A DNA stretch of 64,000 nucleotides from Dyella sp. C9 (GTDB lineage Bacteria; Pseudomonadota; Gammaproteobacteria; Xanthomonadales; Rhodanobacteraceae), in the NCBI RefSeq assembly GCF_003332825.1, contig NZ_QIRF01000010.1, positions 62,001-126,000 on the forward strand, given 5' to 3'. Positions 34,395 to 43,958 of the stretch are shown in pieces (position 1 is the stretch's first letter; the number at the start of each line of letters is the position of its first letter). A program made the position numbers and the translations under genes. Under the pieces are notes generated by a model. It saw nothing but the letters and a program-made list of their open reading frames with translations, did not search any database and was not told the DNA's origin.

Positions 34395-34916
34395 GTGACA
34401 CTGACCATTCGAGACATCCGCCCTGACGAGTTCGATGCGTTGGGCCAGTTGCTGGTCCAGGTGTATGCAGGGCTGGAAGGCTTCCCGTCGCCGCAGGAAC
34501 AGCCGCGCTACTACGAGATGCTGGCACGCATCGGTGAGTTCACCACCCGGAAGCACGCACGCGTGCTGGTGGCGGTGGACGAGGACCTCCTGTTTGGCGG
34601 TGTGGTCTATTTCGGCGACATGGCCGAATACGGATCAGGCGGTATGGCCACGACGTTGACCAATGCGTCGGGTTTGCGCTTGCTTGGCGTCGCGCCATGG
34701 GCGCGCGGCCGGGGCCTGGGCCGCAAGCTCACCGAAGCCTGCATTGGGTTCGCCCGCGAGCAAGGCCGTGCGCATGTGGTGTTGCACAGCACTGAAGCCA
34801 TGCGCGTGGCGTGGGGCATGTACGAGCGCATGGGTTTCCAGCGTGCGCCCGACCTGGATTTCATGCAGTCGGCCCTGCCGGTGTTCGGCTTCAGGCTGGA
34901 GCTGCCTGAGGCATGA
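34395..34916 (+). CDS. GNAT-family N-acetyltransferase
   Basis: 173 residues from GTG 34395. The acetyl-CoA-binding motif A is LLGVAPWARGRGLGRKLTEA (R-x-x-G-x-G type) followed by ARVVL-like AHVVLHSTEAMRVAWGMYERMGF, the usual motif B region of GNAT acetyltransferases. The N-terminus has TIRDIRPDEFDALGQLLVQV, typical of small-molecule or peptide acetyltransferases. Acceptor unknown. It sits between the RsgA-like gene and a GFA-family gene on the same strand. Confidence 0.85.
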   Translation: MTLTIRDIRPDEFDALGQLLVQVYAGLEGFPSPQEQPRYYEMLARIGEFTTRKHARVLVAVDEDLLFGGVVYFGDMAEYGSGGMATTLTNASGLRLLGVAPWARGRGLGRKLTEACIGFAREQGRAHVVLHSTEAMRVAWGMYERMGFQRAPDLDFMQSALPVFGFRLELPEA

Positions 34917-34953
34917 GTCCGATTCCCTTTCGCGTTTCGCGGAGCCTTTGCAC

Positions 34954-35349
34954 ATGACCCAGCGCGTCGCCACCTGCAGCTGCCGACAATTGATGTTGCG
35001 CACCGACGAGGAGCCGTTGCGCATCTCCATCTGCCATTGCCGTGCCTGCCAGCGACGCACCGGCAGCGCATTCGGCGTGCAGGCACGGTTTCATGAAGAT
35101 CGCGTGGTGATCCGTGGCAAGGCCACGCAGTACGTGCGCATGGGCGATTCGGGCGGTTCGGCCACGTTTCATTTCTGCCCCGTGTGCGGCGCGACGCTCT
35201 ATTACCAGCTCGAAGAGGCGCCTGGACTGATCGGCGTTCCGGTCGGTGCGTTCGTCCGGCAGGATTTCGATGCACCGGAAGTCTCGGTGTTCGAGGAATG
35301 CATGCAGCCCTGGATACGACTGCCCGACGGCATCGAGCACGTGTATTGA
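34954..35349 (+). CDS. GFA-family (Mss4-like, glutathione-dependent formaldehyde-activating-like) protein
   Basis: 131 residues from ATG 34954. The zinc-binding cysteines of the family are present: CSCRQ near residue 8, CHCRACQRRTGSAF near 28 and FCPVCGATLYY near 74. The family (PF04828) forms an Mss4-like beta fold with structural zinc. Only some members bind S-hydroxymethylglutathione; most, like this one, have no proven reaction. It follows the GNAT gene by 37 bp on the same strand, so co-transcription is likely. A nested stem-loop follows its stop. Confidence 0.8.
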   Translation: MTQRVATCSCRQLMLRTDEEPLRISICHCRACQRRTGSAFGVQARFHEDRVVIRGKATQYVRMGDSGGSATFHFCPVCGATLYYQLEEAPGLIGVPVGAFVRQDFDAPEVSVFEECMQPWIRLPDGIEHVY

Positions 35350-35350
35350 T

Positions 35351-35400
35351 GCCGCTGTCGCGCAGACACGCGTGTCTGCGCGCGTGCGACAGCGAGCGGC
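35351..35400 (+). terminator. Nested stem-loop after the GFA-family gene
   Basis: GCAGACACG/CGTGTCTGC (35362-35379) is enclosed by CGCTGTCGC (35353-35361) and GCGACAGCG (35386-35394), giving a long, nearly continuous hairpin. It starts 2 bp beyond the stop codon. No immediate T-run follows, so it may be a terminator or an mRNA 3'-end protector. Confidence 0.5.
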
Positions 35401-35455
35401 GTCATTCGACTGTAAAAAAAGCGCACTGCATCACGTAAGCGCAAGATATTGCTCA

Positions 35456-35482
35456 TAAAGGAAGCCCCTGCCGAGCCGATAC
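35456..35482 (+). promoter_or_regulatory. FliA (sigma-28)-type promoter
   Basis: TAAAGGAA-N11-GCCGATAC matches the flagellar sigma-28 consensus (TAAAGTTT-N11-GCCGATAA) with correct spacing and lies 41 bp upstream of the methyl-accepting chemotaxis protein ATG, a class of gene classically read by FliA. This is one of the clearest promoters in the window. Confidence 0.75.
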
Positions 35483-35522
35483 CTCCCCATGGGGGGTGAT
35501 CACCCTCGGTAGGGGAATCATC

Positions 35523-37208
35523 ATGCGTTTTACCGTTCGTCTGAAGATCGTATCGGCCATGGGCATTGCCTTGGCCATTGCCCTGGTCGTGGGGCTGGTT
35601 GGCTTGTTCGGGGTGCGTGCCACCTACCGGCTGGTCGACGACATGTACCGCACCAACGTGCTGGCCATCGTCGCGGTAAGCGACGTGCGCTCGGCCATCG
35701 TGGATGACAGGCTCGCCCTCAATCGCTCGCTGATCGATCCGAAGCAGCGTGACGTGGTCAAGAAGACCACGGCAGACCAAGTGAAGCTGATGGCGGCATG
35801 GAAGCGCTACTACCCGGCCATGGTTTCTTCGGATGCGGAGCGCAAGGTCGCGCAGGATTTCGAGTCGCTGCGCGTGCAGGTGGGGCCGCTGGTGCAGCAC
35901 GAAGCGGAATTGCTCGATGCCGGCAAGACCGATGAGGCACGTGTGCTGCACGTCGGTGAGGTGGCCGATGGCATGACGCGTGCGACCGCGGCGATCGACC
36001 AGCTGATCACCATCAACGAGAAGCAGTCCGAAGGCTCCGCAGCCGAGGCTGCGCAGCGCTTTGCGCACACCTGGAAGCTCTCGCTGGCCATCCTCGTGCT
36101 GGCCGTGCTGGTGCTGCTGGTGGTGGCGATCGCGTTGATCCGCGCGGTGACGCGCCCCTTGAACCAGGCACGCGAACTGGCCGGCGCGATCCAGCAGGGA
36201 CGGCTCAACAACGGCACGGCCATTACCGGCAACGACGAGTTCAGTGACACCTTGCGCTCGCTGGACGAAATGGATCGCCAGCTCACCACCATCGTCACCC
36301 AGGTGCGCGACGTGGCCGAGCAGGTCACCGCTGCGGCGCGCGACCTGTCGCAGGGCAACGATGACCTTTCGCAGCGCACGCAGGAACAGGCCAGCTCGCT
36401 TGAGGAAACCGCCGCTTCGATGGAGGAGCTGTCGGCCACGGTGAAGCAGAACGCCGAAGGCGCCGGACAGGCGCGCGAGATGGCGTTGCGCATGCGCAAG
36501 CGTGCCGAAGAGGGTCGCGACATTGCAGGTTCGGCCGTGGGCGCGATGCAGGCGATCACCGATGCCAGCCGCGAAGTCGGCGAGATCGTGGGCATGATCG
36601 ACGAGATCGCTTTCCAGACGAACCTGCTCGCACTCAACGCCGCGGTGGAAGCAGCACGCGCCGGCGAACAGGGACGCGGCTTTGCGGTGGTCGCCACCGA
36701 AGTGCGCAATCTCGCCCAGCGCAGCGGCAGCGCAGCCAAGAGCATCAAGGCGCTGATCCAGGACACCACCGACAAGGTCGCCGAAGGCGCCTCGCTGGTG
36801 CAGCGCACCGGCACCGCGCTCAACGACATCGCCGGCGACGTGCGGGAGGTCAGCACGATCATCGAAGTGATCGCGGCAGCATCGGAGGAGCAGTCCGCCG
36901 GCATCGGCCAGGTCAACAACGCGGTGGTGACGCTGGACGAAGTGACCCAGCAGAATGCCGCGCTGGTCGAGGAAGCCAGCGCCGCCAGCCGCAATACGCT
37001 GGACCTGTCGCAGGTGCTGATGAACGAAGTGGCCTACTTCACTCTGCAGGGTGAAGTCGCGACGGAGCGCCCGCACGTTGTGGCCGCCCATGCCGCAGCG
37101 CCTCGCGCCATGCCCGCCAAGGCGGCGGTACCGCCTGCGACGCCGGCAGCACGGCCGCGGCCCGAGCCCACGCTGACCACGGCCGGGGACGCCTGGACCG
37201 AGTTCTGA
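35523..37208 (+). CDS. Methyl-accepting chemotaxis protein
   Basis: 561 residues from ATG 35523. N-terminal transmembrane helix (about 9-31), a periplasmic four-helix-bundle sensor (about 32-185), a second membrane helix (about 187-211), a HAMP domain and the methyl-accepting signalling domain. The hairpin tip reads [20 protein letters not shown] and [20 protein letters not shown], the CheA/CheW-binding core. The final residues DAWTEF resemble the C-terminal WxxF-type tether that binds CheR/CheB in Tar/Tsr. The ligand is unknown. A FliA-type promoter precedes it, so it is expected to be expressed with flagella. Confidence 0.95.
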   Translation: MRFTVRLKIVSAMGIALAIALVVGLVGLFGVRATYRLVDDMYRTNVLAIVAVSDVRSAIVDDRLALNRSLIDPKQRDVVKKTTADQVKLMAAWKRYYPAMVSSDAERKVAQDFESLRVQVGPLVQHEAELLDAGKTDEARVLHVGEVADGMTRATAAIDQLITINEKQSEGSAAEAAQRFAHTWKLSLAILVLAVLVLLVVAIALIRAVTRPLNQARELAGAIQQGRLNNGTAITGNDEFSDTLRSLDEMDRQLTTIVTQVRDVAEQVTAAARDLSQGNDDLSQRTQEQASSLEETAASMEELSATVKQNAEGAGQAREMALRMRKRAEEGRDIAGSAVGAMQAITDASREVGEIVGMIDEIAFQTNLLALNAAVEAARAGEQGRGFAVVATEVRNLAQRSGSAAKSIKALIQDTTDKVAEGASLVQRTGTALNDIAGDVREVSTIIEVIAAASEEQSAGIGQVNNAVVTLDEVTQQNAALVEEASAASRNTLDLSQVLMNEVAYFTLQGEVATERPHVVAAHAAAPRAMPAKAAVPPATPAARPRPEPTLTTAGDAWTEF

Positions 37209-37228
37209 CGCTAGCCCACGTGTCGTTC

Positions 37229-37260
37229 AACCCATGGGGCGCTCATGCGTTCCATGGGTT
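37229..37260 (+). terminator. Stem-loop after the chemotaxis gene
   Basis: AACCCATGG (37229-37237) and CCATGGGTT (37252-37260) form a perfect 9-bp stem around a 14-nt loop 21 bp beyond the stop codon and just before the next small gene. There is no T-run. It may terminate the chemotaxis transcript or cap the 5' end of the next. Confidence 0.45.
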
Positions 37261-37269
37261 TCTACGTCA

Positions 37270-37545
37270 ATGAAGACGCGGTTCGAGCTCGGGGAAGCCA
37301 GGCAGGCCAAAGAATACGATCATTGGGCGAAAATCCGTGGACAGGGCATGCTCCGGTATGTGCTGCTGAGGGGCGTGCTGTTCTACGGAATCCCCATGTT
37401 CATGGTGATGACCTACCTGATCCCCCATCCGCGCATCTCCACCGCCCAGTCCGTCGCCCTCTGGGCCCTGGCTGGCGCCGGCTACGGCATCGGCATGTGG
37501 ATGGTGCAGGAGCGGCGTTTCCGCAAGGTGGCTGGCCGCGCCTGA
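37270..37545 (+). CDS. Small membrane protein of unknown function
   Basis: 91 residues from ATG 37270. A charged N-terminal part (MKTRFELGEARQAKEYDHWA) precedes two transmembrane helices (about residues 31-47 and 55-76) and a basic C-terminal tail (QERRFRKVAGRA). No family is recognised with confidence. The short loop between helices contains PHPRIS. The inverted repeat just upstream may separate it from the chemotaxis gene. Confidence 0.6.
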   Translation: MKTRFELGEARQAKEYDHWAKIRGQGMLRYVLLRGVLFYGIPMFMVMTYLIPHPRISTAQSVALWALAGAGYGIGMWMVQERRFRKVAGRA

Positions 37546-37789
37546 GCGACGCGAGATCATGCGGTTGGTGTTTGCCTGCTGGCGCATCAGCCCCCGATGG
37601 CGGGGCTGAAGCGCCGTGCGCGGACAGCGTGGGGAATCTTGCTTGAGGCTGACACTTTTGTGAAGATTGGCCAGGGACGTGGGGGCTGCCTGGCGTAAGC
37701 ACATCTGACTCACGCGCGTTACCGCGTATGGGGCGCTGAACGGCGACCGGAAGCCAAACGTGCCGACAGCGTGACGAATCAGGGGTGAT
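37546..37789. other. Intergenic region with a short hairpin
   Basis: A 7-bp stem CAGCCCC/GGGGCTG (37588-37608) lies soon after the small membrane gene and could end its transcript. The remaining 180 bp would hold the promoter of the sulfatase-like gene; no clear boxes seen. Confidence 0.35.
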
Positions 37790-39583
37790 ATGACCACTTC
37801 ACAAGGCAAGGCGATCCTCAAGATCGCATCTGCTTTCCTACTGCTCCCGGTTGCTGCGTGGGTCATGGATCGCCTCTCGCTCGGGGTGACGCTGGACAGC
37901 AACCTGTTCTCGACGACCTATTGGCTCAGCAGTCTGCCTGTACTGATCTTGCTGGCCGCGATGATCCTGCTGAGTCGGCGTGTGCTGCTGTCAGCCGCGA
38001 TTATGCTGTCGCTGCTCGCGATGCTCTTCCTGGCCAACTACCTCAAGATCCGCTATCTCGCGGTGACGTTGATGCCGGCCGACTACTTTCTTTTGAGAGA
38101 TCTGGATGAAAGTACGATCGCGCTGTTTACCCGGTATCTCAACAACCCTGCCGGGGTGATGGGCGCCATCGCGGTGGTCGCACTGTTGGTCGGCCTGGCT
38201 CGCTGGGATCGCCCCGTATTCTCTGGCCACCGCTATCTTCGCGCGTTCATGCTGATAGCTACGCTAGCCGCGGGATATGTCTCGCTCGTCTCCCCGTGGA
38301 GCGAACGGATCTATTCCGTCGAGCGCCTGAAGGTCGTTCCAGGCCAGTCCCGGGTCACGCAATATCAGGCTGGCCTCATAGCCGGCCTGGTCCAGGCTGC
38401 ACATGTCATTGGCCGGGCTTTTGACGAACCCATCGATCGGCATGCGGCCAACGAGCTTTTTGTTCGTTTTGGTGGAAGTGAACTGCCAACAAGTGAACAT
38501 GCATCAGCATCGCGCCCGGATGTGATCGTCATTCAAAGCGAGTCCTTCTTCAATCCGGACGTGATTAGCCAGGTTTCCGATACGCAAGCGTTGCTGCCCA
38601 ATTTGCGCGAGGCGGAACGAACAGGTGCCGGAGGAACCCTGCTGGTTCCCACCTTCGGCGGTGGAACCATTCGCACGGAGTTCGAGGTGCTGACCGGCAT
38701 ACCGCTCGCCGCTTACGCGAGAGTGCAGTTTCCATATCTGCAATTTGGCGGTTCGGACATTCCCGGCCTTGCCCGATTGTTCTCTGGCAATGGTTACGAG
38801 ACCGTCGTCGTTCACGGTAACAGCGGTACCTTCTGGAATCGAAGACAGGCCATCCATGCGCTCGGGTTTGACCGATTCGTTACGGCTTCGGAATTCGATA
38901 AAAAGGCATATCGCGATGGTTGGTATCTATCCGACCACTCCATGACCGATGAAATCATCGGTCAGCTCGGGCACGGGGATAGGCCGCACTTCATTTTTGC
39001 CATCAGCATCGAGGCTCACGGCCCCTATCTCGGCGCGCCCCGTAGCGAGGGCATGCTGCATCGTTCACCTGCGGCACCCGCCGCATTCTCGCCGGATGCT
39101 CGCGACGAGTACTCGCGTTACGCGTATCACATTGCGAATGCAGATCAGGAGCTCGGGCGCCTTTGGTCATACTTGCGGCAACGGCAACGCCCATTCGTTC
39201 TGGTCTTCTATGGCGATCATCTGCCTCCTTTCCAGGATGTCTACCGGGAGGCCACGTTTCGCGATGGCCGTGCAGCCAGCGTGCATGGAACGCCATGGAT
39301 CATGCTTGGCAGTGATGTGACGGCATCCCCCCGCAAGCAGATCTATGCCTGGATGCTACCGGACGAGGTGCTTCGAGCGGCGGGATTGAAGGACAGCCCT
39401 TATTTGTCAGTAGCCCACGCCGCCGGTCAAGCGCTCATCGATTCGCCGGCACCGGCGCAGTCTTCCGATGCTTTGAGGCATGCGCTGTATTCGGCGGCAC
39501 GCCTCGATTTCAATGGTGAGTTGGACTCCACCATCTCAAGCGGCACAGGCGCAAAGGCTGCAGCTACCGAAAAGGGCCCGTGA
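37790..39583 (+). CDS. LTA-synthase-like sulfatase-domain membrane phosphoglycerol transferase
   Basis: 597 residues. Four or five N-terminal transmembrane helices (to about residue 170) are followed by an extracytoplasmic alkaline-phosphatase/sulfatase domain. Landmarks are IQSESFFNPD (metal Glu), GGGTIRTEFEVLTGIPLAAY with the catalytic Thr293, VHGNSGTFWNR, and YGDHLPPFQ with Asp/His ligands near the end. This is the LtaS/OpgB fold, used in Gram-negatives to add phosphoglycerol to periplasmic glucans or surface glycans. Codon choice differs from the neighbours, with more A/T at third positions, hinting at horizontal acquisition. It is apparently a single-gene unit. Confidence 0.85.
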   Translation: MTTSQGKAILKIASAFLLLPVAAWVMDRLSLGVTLDSNLFSTTYWLSSLPVLILLAAMILLSRRVLLSAAIMLSLLAMLFLANYLKIRYLAVTLMPADYFLLRDLDESTIALFTRYLNNPAGVMGAIAVVALLVGLARWDRPVFSGHRYLRAFMLIATLAAGYVSLVSPWSERIYSVERLKVVPGQSRVTQYQAGLIAGLVQAAHVIGRAFDEPIDRHAANELFVRFGGSELPTSEHASASRPDVIVIQSESFFNPDVISQVSDTQALLPNLREAERTGAGGTLLVPTFGGGTIRTEFEVLTGIPLAAYARVQFPYLQFGGSDIPGLARLFSGNGYETVVVHGNSGTFWNRRQAIHALGFDRFVTASEFDKKAYRDGWYLSDHSMTDEIIGQLGHGDRPHFIFAISIEAHGPYLGAPRSEGMLHRSPAAPAAFSPDARDEYSRYAYHIANADQELGRLWSYLRQRQRPFVLVFYGDHLPPFQDVYREATFRDGRAASVHGTPWIMLGSDVTASPRKQIYAWMLPDEVLRAAGLKDSPYLSVAHAAGQALIDSPAPAQSSDALRHALYSAARLDFNGELDSTISSGTGAKAAATEKGP

Positions 39584-39892
39584 TATAGCCCCGGCTTCGG
39601 GGCGAGTCAGCGCCATTTTCACCACAAGCGTAAAGTCCGCGCCGCTACCTTTAAGCCTGAACAGTGCCTGTGTTCACGCTCGGTTTCATCCCTTCGGCGC
39701 ATGTTCGAGGAGTGACGCGGCCGGTTTTCCACAGGCGGCGCTTTTGTCGTGTCCGTGCGTGGTGATTCGCGCGGGTCGAGGTCTCAAGCCCTTTGCGTTT
39801 GCTTGACGCTTTGGACGGATACTCCCGATGGCGTACCCGTTCCGTGCAGGGGCGGTTGGCGTGTGCGCGCCGCCAACGAGAGGAGACAGACC
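39584..39892. other. 309-bp intergenic region with terminator-like stem
   Basis: A GCCCCG/CGGGGC stem-loop (39588-39603) lies 5 bp beyond the sulfatase-like gene stop, without a T-run. The rest must contain the promoter of the OmpA lipoprotein gene. No gene was recognised. Confidence 0.4.
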
Positions 39893-40474
39893 ATGGCAAT
39901 TGCAAGCTCTCGAATCGCTCGGGGATGTATCGGCATGTTCGTCGTCGCGCTTTGTGGCTGTACCGGATACGTCAAACAGAGCGATTTCAATGCCGCCATC
40001 GCGGAGCTGCGTGCGAACGATCAGAAGCAACAGCAGGAGATCGACGCGATCACGCAGGAGATGCACCAGAAGTTCGCGCAGTACGATACGCAGATAACCG
40101 CGATGCAGGGGCGCATCAGCGTCGACACGATTGCCCATTTCGACACCAACCAATCCACCTTGCGCGACGAGGACAAGCAACGCCTCGACGACTTCGCCAA
40201 GGTGATGCGTGAGCACCACGCCAATGCGGTCATCACGGCCGAGGGCTTCGCCGATCCATCCGGTTCGGCAGCACTCAACCAACGCCTTGCGCTCAGGCGC
40301 GCACAGGCGGTGCGTGACTACCTCGTGCAATCGGGCGGCTTGAATGCCGGTCAGGTGCGCGCCGTGGGCTATGGCAAGGTGGCGAATCGCCAGGTGGTGA
40401 AGGGGGCGACGGGCGAACAGGGGCAACCCAATCGCCGCGTGTCGCTGGTCACCGACTTTGCCGGCAGCACCTGA
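39893..40474 (+). CDS. OmpA-family peptidoglycan-binding lipoprotein
   Basis: 193 residues from ATG 39893, with GAGAGGAGA upstream. A lipoprotein signal (IGMFVVALCGC) gives a probable lipidated cysteine near residue 22. A coiled-coil-like helix (about 27-75; AIAELRANDQKQQQEIDAI) is followed by the OmpA C-terminal domain: ISVDTIAHFDTNQSTL, then the NxxLxxxRAxxVxxYL pattern as NQRLALRRAQAVRDYLVQSG and NRRVSLV. It should tether the outer membrane to peptidoglycan. A palindromic terminator follows at 40502-40531. Confidence 0.88.
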   Translation: MAIASSRIARGCIGMFVVALCGCTGYVKQSDFNAAIAELRANDQKQQQEIDAITQEMHQKFAQYDTQITAMQGRISVDTIAHFDTNQSTLRDEDKQRLDDFAKVMREHHANAVITAEGFADPSGSAALNQRLALRRAQAVRDYLVQSGGLNAGQVRAVGYGKVANRQVVKGATGEQGQPNRRVSLVTDFAGST

Positions 40475-40501
40475 GCCGCAAGCCGGCAGCATCGGTCGAA
40501 T

Positions 40502-40531
40502 TGCAAAGGCCGCCCATGGGCGGCCTTTGCA
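40502..40531. terminator. Perfect 30-bp palindrome acting as bidirectional terminator
   Basis: A completely self-complementary 30-bp palindrome with an AAAGGCCGCCC core arm lies between convergent genes ending at 40474 (plus) and 40544 (minus). As RNA from either strand it forms the same stable hairpin, with the T-rich base on both sides. Confidence 0.75.
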
Positions 40532-40543
40532 TGTCCGCAGGTA

Positions 40544-41338
40544 TCACTTTCCTGTGGCTTTGTAGCTTAGTTCGGCGCTGTAGCTGTCGATGTGCGCACT
40601 CTCGTCCTGCAAGGCATCGTTGAACGACTTGCGCGTGGCCGCCGCATCGGCCTTGCCGTATACGCTCTCCATCATGGTCCACAGCGGCGTAGCCGGCTCC
40701 TTGCCCAGCTCGGCCCATGAGGCGGACGGAATCACGACGATGAAGTCCGGGGCGTCGCTGCCACCATCACGTATTTCGTTGATGGCGTAGTAGTTGGGCC
40801 ATTTTGACTTCTCGGCTGCGTCCGCGATCTTCTTCGCCACGCTGACGAAGGTTTCGTGCGCCTGGTGGCCGGGCTTGAGCTTGAAATAGATCACCTCGAT
40901 GAAATGTGTCATGTCGATCAGGGGCTGATTGCTGCCCGGGCTCTTCGGCAGGTGGCTCAGCTCCGGATGGACTTCCATGAAGGCGCTGGTCTCGCTCTTG
41001 AGACGCGGATTGATGCTGGAGCGCGAGGTACTGTCGCAGGCCTTGGCGGCGGCTTGCATGGCGTCGTACTCCGACCATGGAAGCGGGTCGGTGGTGTAGG
41101 AGTATGCGTAGGTGTCCCCGGTTTCGTGCACCCACGCCGTCCAGGTGTACTTGAACCCATGTTGTGCCAGGCACTGGTTGTAGGACTTGATGCCCGCTTC
41201 ATAAGCGTTCTGGTCAGGTGGCGACACGATGTCCGTGAAGTCCCTCATTACGAGGGTTGGGGGCGCATCCGCCGCGCGGGTGCCGGTGGTCCATGTGATG
41301 GCTGCAGCCCATGCCAGCCAAAGCAAAGTGTGCTTCAT
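40544..41338 (-). CDS. Exported hypothetical protein
   Basis: 264 residues from ATG 41338 with GGAGAG upstream. The signal peptide is KHTLLWLAWAAAITWTTGTRA, cleaved near residue 22. The mature protein carries two cysteines (SYNQCLAQHG and KACDSTSR) that may form a disulfide. In its C-terminal half, FIEVIYFKLKPGHQAHETF and PDFIVVIPSASWAELG resemble a dimeric alpha/beta-barrel strand-helix pattern seen in NIPSNAP/ABM-like proteins, an uncertain similarity. Function unknown. Upstream 41339-41700 no other gene is seen. Confidence 0.65.
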   Translation of the reverse strand: MKHTLLWLAWAAAITWTTGTRAADAPPTLVMRDFTDIVSPPDQNAYEAGIKSYNQCLAQHGFKYTWTAWVHETGDTYAYSYTTDPLPWSEYDAMQAAAKACDSTSRSSINPRLKSETSAFMEVHPELSHLPKSPGSNQPLIDMTHFIEVIYFKLKPGHQAHETFVSVAKKIADAAEKSKWPNYYAINEIRDGGSDAPDFIVVIPSASWAELGKEPATPLWTMMESVYGKADAAATRKSFNDALQDESAHIDSYSAELSYKATGK

Positions 41339-41755
41339 GGTGCTCTCCATGGGGGCGAAAGCCCCGCCTGTATGGGGTGAACAACGACACGCGCGGCGCA
41401 ACCACCGGCGATAGCCGGCTTGCAACATCCGGAACCCGGAGTGATCGCGCAGTTGTCGACCGGCATTGGCAGCGGGCGCCCGGGATGCAAGGCGATGCGG
41501 AAATGGGGAAATGCAGGGCGCATGCTGTCCGCTCCGGTGGGCTGGCCAGGCCGGACCGTGGTGGGGCACGCCGAAGCATGTGCTCACGCAACGTATCGGC
41601 TTGGACGTAACGGGCGGTAGCGCGGATGGTGCCTGTTCGGCGGTGGCGGACTATAGGCCAAACAGCCTAGTCGGGCGATGTTCGCCGCTGGCGGGCCGGC
41701 TGAAACGGCGAAGGCCGCCCTGGGCGGCCTTCGCGTGTGACGCAAGCGGCTGGGA
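41339..41755. other. About 415-bp region between two minus-strand genes
   Basis: Holds the promoter of the exported protein gene and the rho terminator (41708-41734). Open frames here on the plus strand are arginine-rich shadows without ribosome sites. Nothing else recognised. Confidence 0.45.
41708..41734 (-). terminator. Stem-loop downstream of rho
   Basis: Arms 41708-41720 and 41722-41734 form a 13-bp GC-rich stem with a tight loop, about 22 bp after the rho stop on the minus strand. On that strand it is followed by CGTTTC only, a weak T-run. Its core arm sequence AAGGCCGCCC is shared with the palindrome at 40502-40531. Confidence 0.6.
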
Positions 41756-43477
41756 TCAGCGCTTCATCGAATTGAAGAACTCGTCGTTGGACTTTGTGTT
41801 CTTCATCTTGTCGAGCATGAACTCCATCGCGGCCAGCTCGTCCATCGGATGCAGCAGCTTGCGCAGGATCCAGATCTTGGAGAGCAGGTCCGGCTCGATC
41901 AGCAGGTCCTCGCGGCGGGTGCCGGAGCGGTTGATGTCGATGGCCGGGTAGACGCGCTTCTCGGAGATGCGGCGGCTCAGGTGCACTTCCATGTTGCCGG
42001 TGCCCTTGAACTCTTCGTAGATCACCTCGTCCATCTTGCTGCCGGTGTCGGTCAGCGCGGTGGCGATGATGGTCAGGCTGCCGCCTTCCTCCACGTTGCG
42101 CGCGGCGCCGAAGAAGCGCTTCGGGCGCTGCAGCGCGTTGGCATCCACACCACCGGTGAGCACCTTGCCGGAGCTGGGCACCACGGTGTTGTAGGCACGG
42201 GCCAGGCGGGTGATGGAGTCGAGCAGGATCACCACGTCCTTCTTGTGCTCGACCAGGCGCTTGGCGCGCTCGATGACCATTTCGGCCACCTGCACGTGGC
42301 GCACGGCCGGCTCGTCGAAGGTCGAGGAGATCACTTCCGCACGCACGGTGCGGGCGATTTCCGTCACTTCTTCCGGACGCTCATCGATCAGCAGCATGAT
42401 CAGATGGACGTCGGGGTGGTTGTACTGGATGGCCTGCGCGATGTTCTGCAGCATCATCGTCTTGCCGGACTTCGGCTGGGACACGATGAGGCCACGCTGG
42501 CCGCGGCCGATCGGCGCCACCAGGTCCAGGATGCGGCCGGTGATGTCCTCGGTCGAACCATTGCCACGCTCGAGCTTGAACGCCTTGCGCGGGAACAGCG
42601 GCGTCAGGTTCTCGAACAGCATCTTGTTCTTCGACGCCTCCGGCGGATCGCCGTTGATGTCGTCGACCTTGAGCATCGCGAAGTAACGCTCGCCTTCCTT
42701 CGGATGGCGCACGCGTCCGGTGATGTAGTCGCCGGTACGCAGGTTGAAGCGGCGGATCTGGCTGGGCGAGACGTAGATGTCGTCCGGGCCGGCCAGGTAG
42801 GACTCGTCCGCCGAGCGCAGGAAGCCGAAGCCGTCCTGCAGGATTTCCAGCACGCCCTCGGCCCAGATGCCACCGCCGGAGCGGGCGTGGGCCTTGAGGA
42901 TGGAGAAGATCACGTCCTGCTTGCGGGCGCGGGCGACGCCTTCCTGGATGCCCAGCGACTCGGCGAACTCCAGCAGCTGGATCGCGTTCTTGCGCTTGAG
43001 CTCGGTGAGGTTGATCAGGCGGTCGTTGCTGCCGGCATCGGCGTAGTCGTCGTCCACCGGCAGGCCGTTGGGATTGCGCGGATGCTGCTGGTTGCCGCCA
43101 CCCTGGCCACGCTGCTGGTTGCGCTCGTGGCGACGGCGGCGACCGCGACCATCACGGTCATTGCGGTTGAACTGCTGCTGATTGCCATTGCCGCCACCTT
43201 GCTGCTGGCCGCCTTCGCGGGCTTCCTGCTGCGGACGTTGGCCGCCTTCGGCCTGCGGAGCGGATTCTGCGACGGAAGCGGGAGGGTCGGCGGGAGGGGC
43301 GGCGCGCTCCACCGGCGGCGGAGGCGGCATGTCCAGCTGCGCCTGCTTTTCGGCCTTGGCCGCGGCGGCGGCCGCAGCGGCGGCGGACTTGCGGGGTGCG
43401 CGCGGGCGGGGTTCAGCCACAGGCTTGGCGTCGGCGCTCTTGGCGTCGTTGGTTTCTTTGCTTTCGATATCAGACAC
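41756..43477 (-). CDS. rho: Transcription termination factor Rho with long disordered N-terminal extension
   Basis: 573 residues from GTG 43477. The core from about residue 155 aligns closely with the 419-residue E. coli Rho: [34 protein letters not shown], the RNA-binding [20 protein letters not shown], Walker A in [12 protein letters not shown] and the Q/R-loop region [16 protein letters not shown] motif. The first ~155 residues are low complexity: poly-alanine, proline runs, then Q/G/N/R-rich tracts such as [12 protein letters not shown]. Such insertions occur in Rho of several bacteria and can alter RNA binding or condensate formation. It is downstream of trxA on the same strand. Confidence 0.97.
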   Translation of the reverse strand: MSDIESKETNDAKSADAKPVAEPRPRAPRKSAAAAAAAAAKAEKQAQLDMPPPPPVERAAPPADPPASVAESAPQAEGGQRPQQEAREGGQQQGGGNGNQQQFNRNDRDGRGRRRRHERNQQRGQGGGNQQHPRNPNGLPVDDDYADAGSNDRLINLTELKRKNAIQLLEFAESLGIQEGVARARKQDVIFSILKAHARSGGGIWAEGVLEILQDGFGFLRSADESYLAGPDDIYVSPSQIRRFNLRTGDYITGRVRHPKEGERYFAMLKVDDINGDPPEASKNKMLFENLTPLFPRKAFKLERGNGSTEDITGRILDLVAPIGRGQRGLIVSQPKSGKTMMLQNIAQAIQYNHPDVHLIMLLIDERPEEVTEIARTVRAEVISSTFDEPAVRHVQVAEMVIERAKRLVEHKKDVVILLDSITRLARAYNTVVPSSGKVLTGGVDANALQRPKRFFGAARNVEEGGSLTIIATALTDTGSKMDEVIYEEFKGTGNMEVHLSRRISEKRVYPAIDINRSGTRREDLLIEPDLLSKIWILRKLLHPMDELAAMEFMLDKMKNTKSNDEFFNSMKR

Positions 43478-43631
43478 GGGCAAACCTCTGCGGGGCGCCG
43501 TTGATGACAGGAGGGAAGGGTTGCGTTGCGCGGACGGCGCGGGGGACAGGACAGTCCCGACGGACGCATTGGAATCTAGCACCGGCTCCGCGGCGCCGTA
43601 AAGCGCCGCGTGCCGCAAAATTCAGAAAACT

Positions 43632-43958
43632 TCAGATGGCCTTGTCGATCATCTCGGCCAGCTTGCCTTTGTTGACCGCGCCGATCTGGGTGGCCTCGAC
43701 CTTGCCGTTCTTGAAAACCATCAGGGTGGGAATGCCACGCACGCCGTAGTCGCGGGGCGTCTTCTGGTTGTGGTCGATATTGATCTTGGCGATGCGCAGC
43801 TTGCCCTGGTACTGCTGGGCAAGCTCGTCGAGGATCGGGGCGATGGCCTTGCAGGGGCCGCACCACTCCGCCCAGAAGTCCAGCAGGACGGGGGTATCGG
43901 ACTTCAGCACTTCCTGCTCGAAGGCGTCGTCGCTCACATGGGTAATCAGGTCGCTCAC
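43632..43958 (-). CDS. trxA: Thioredoxin 1
   Basis: 108 residues from GTG 43958 with CGGAG upstream; this gives the standard thioredoxin length. The active site WAEWCGPCK has redox Cys33 and Cys36. The cis-proline loop [11 protein letters not shown] and the buried Asp in LLDFWAEW are typical. It reduces cytosolic disulfides with thioredoxin reductase. The gene lies upstream of rho and divergent from rhlB, an arrangement common in Xanthomonadales. Confidence 0.95.
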   Translation of the reverse strand: MSDLITHVSDDAFEQEVLKSDTPVLLDFWAEWCGPCKAIAPILDELAQQYQGKLRIAKINIDHNQKTPRDYGVRGIPTLMVFKNGKVEATQIGAVNKGKLAEMIDKAI

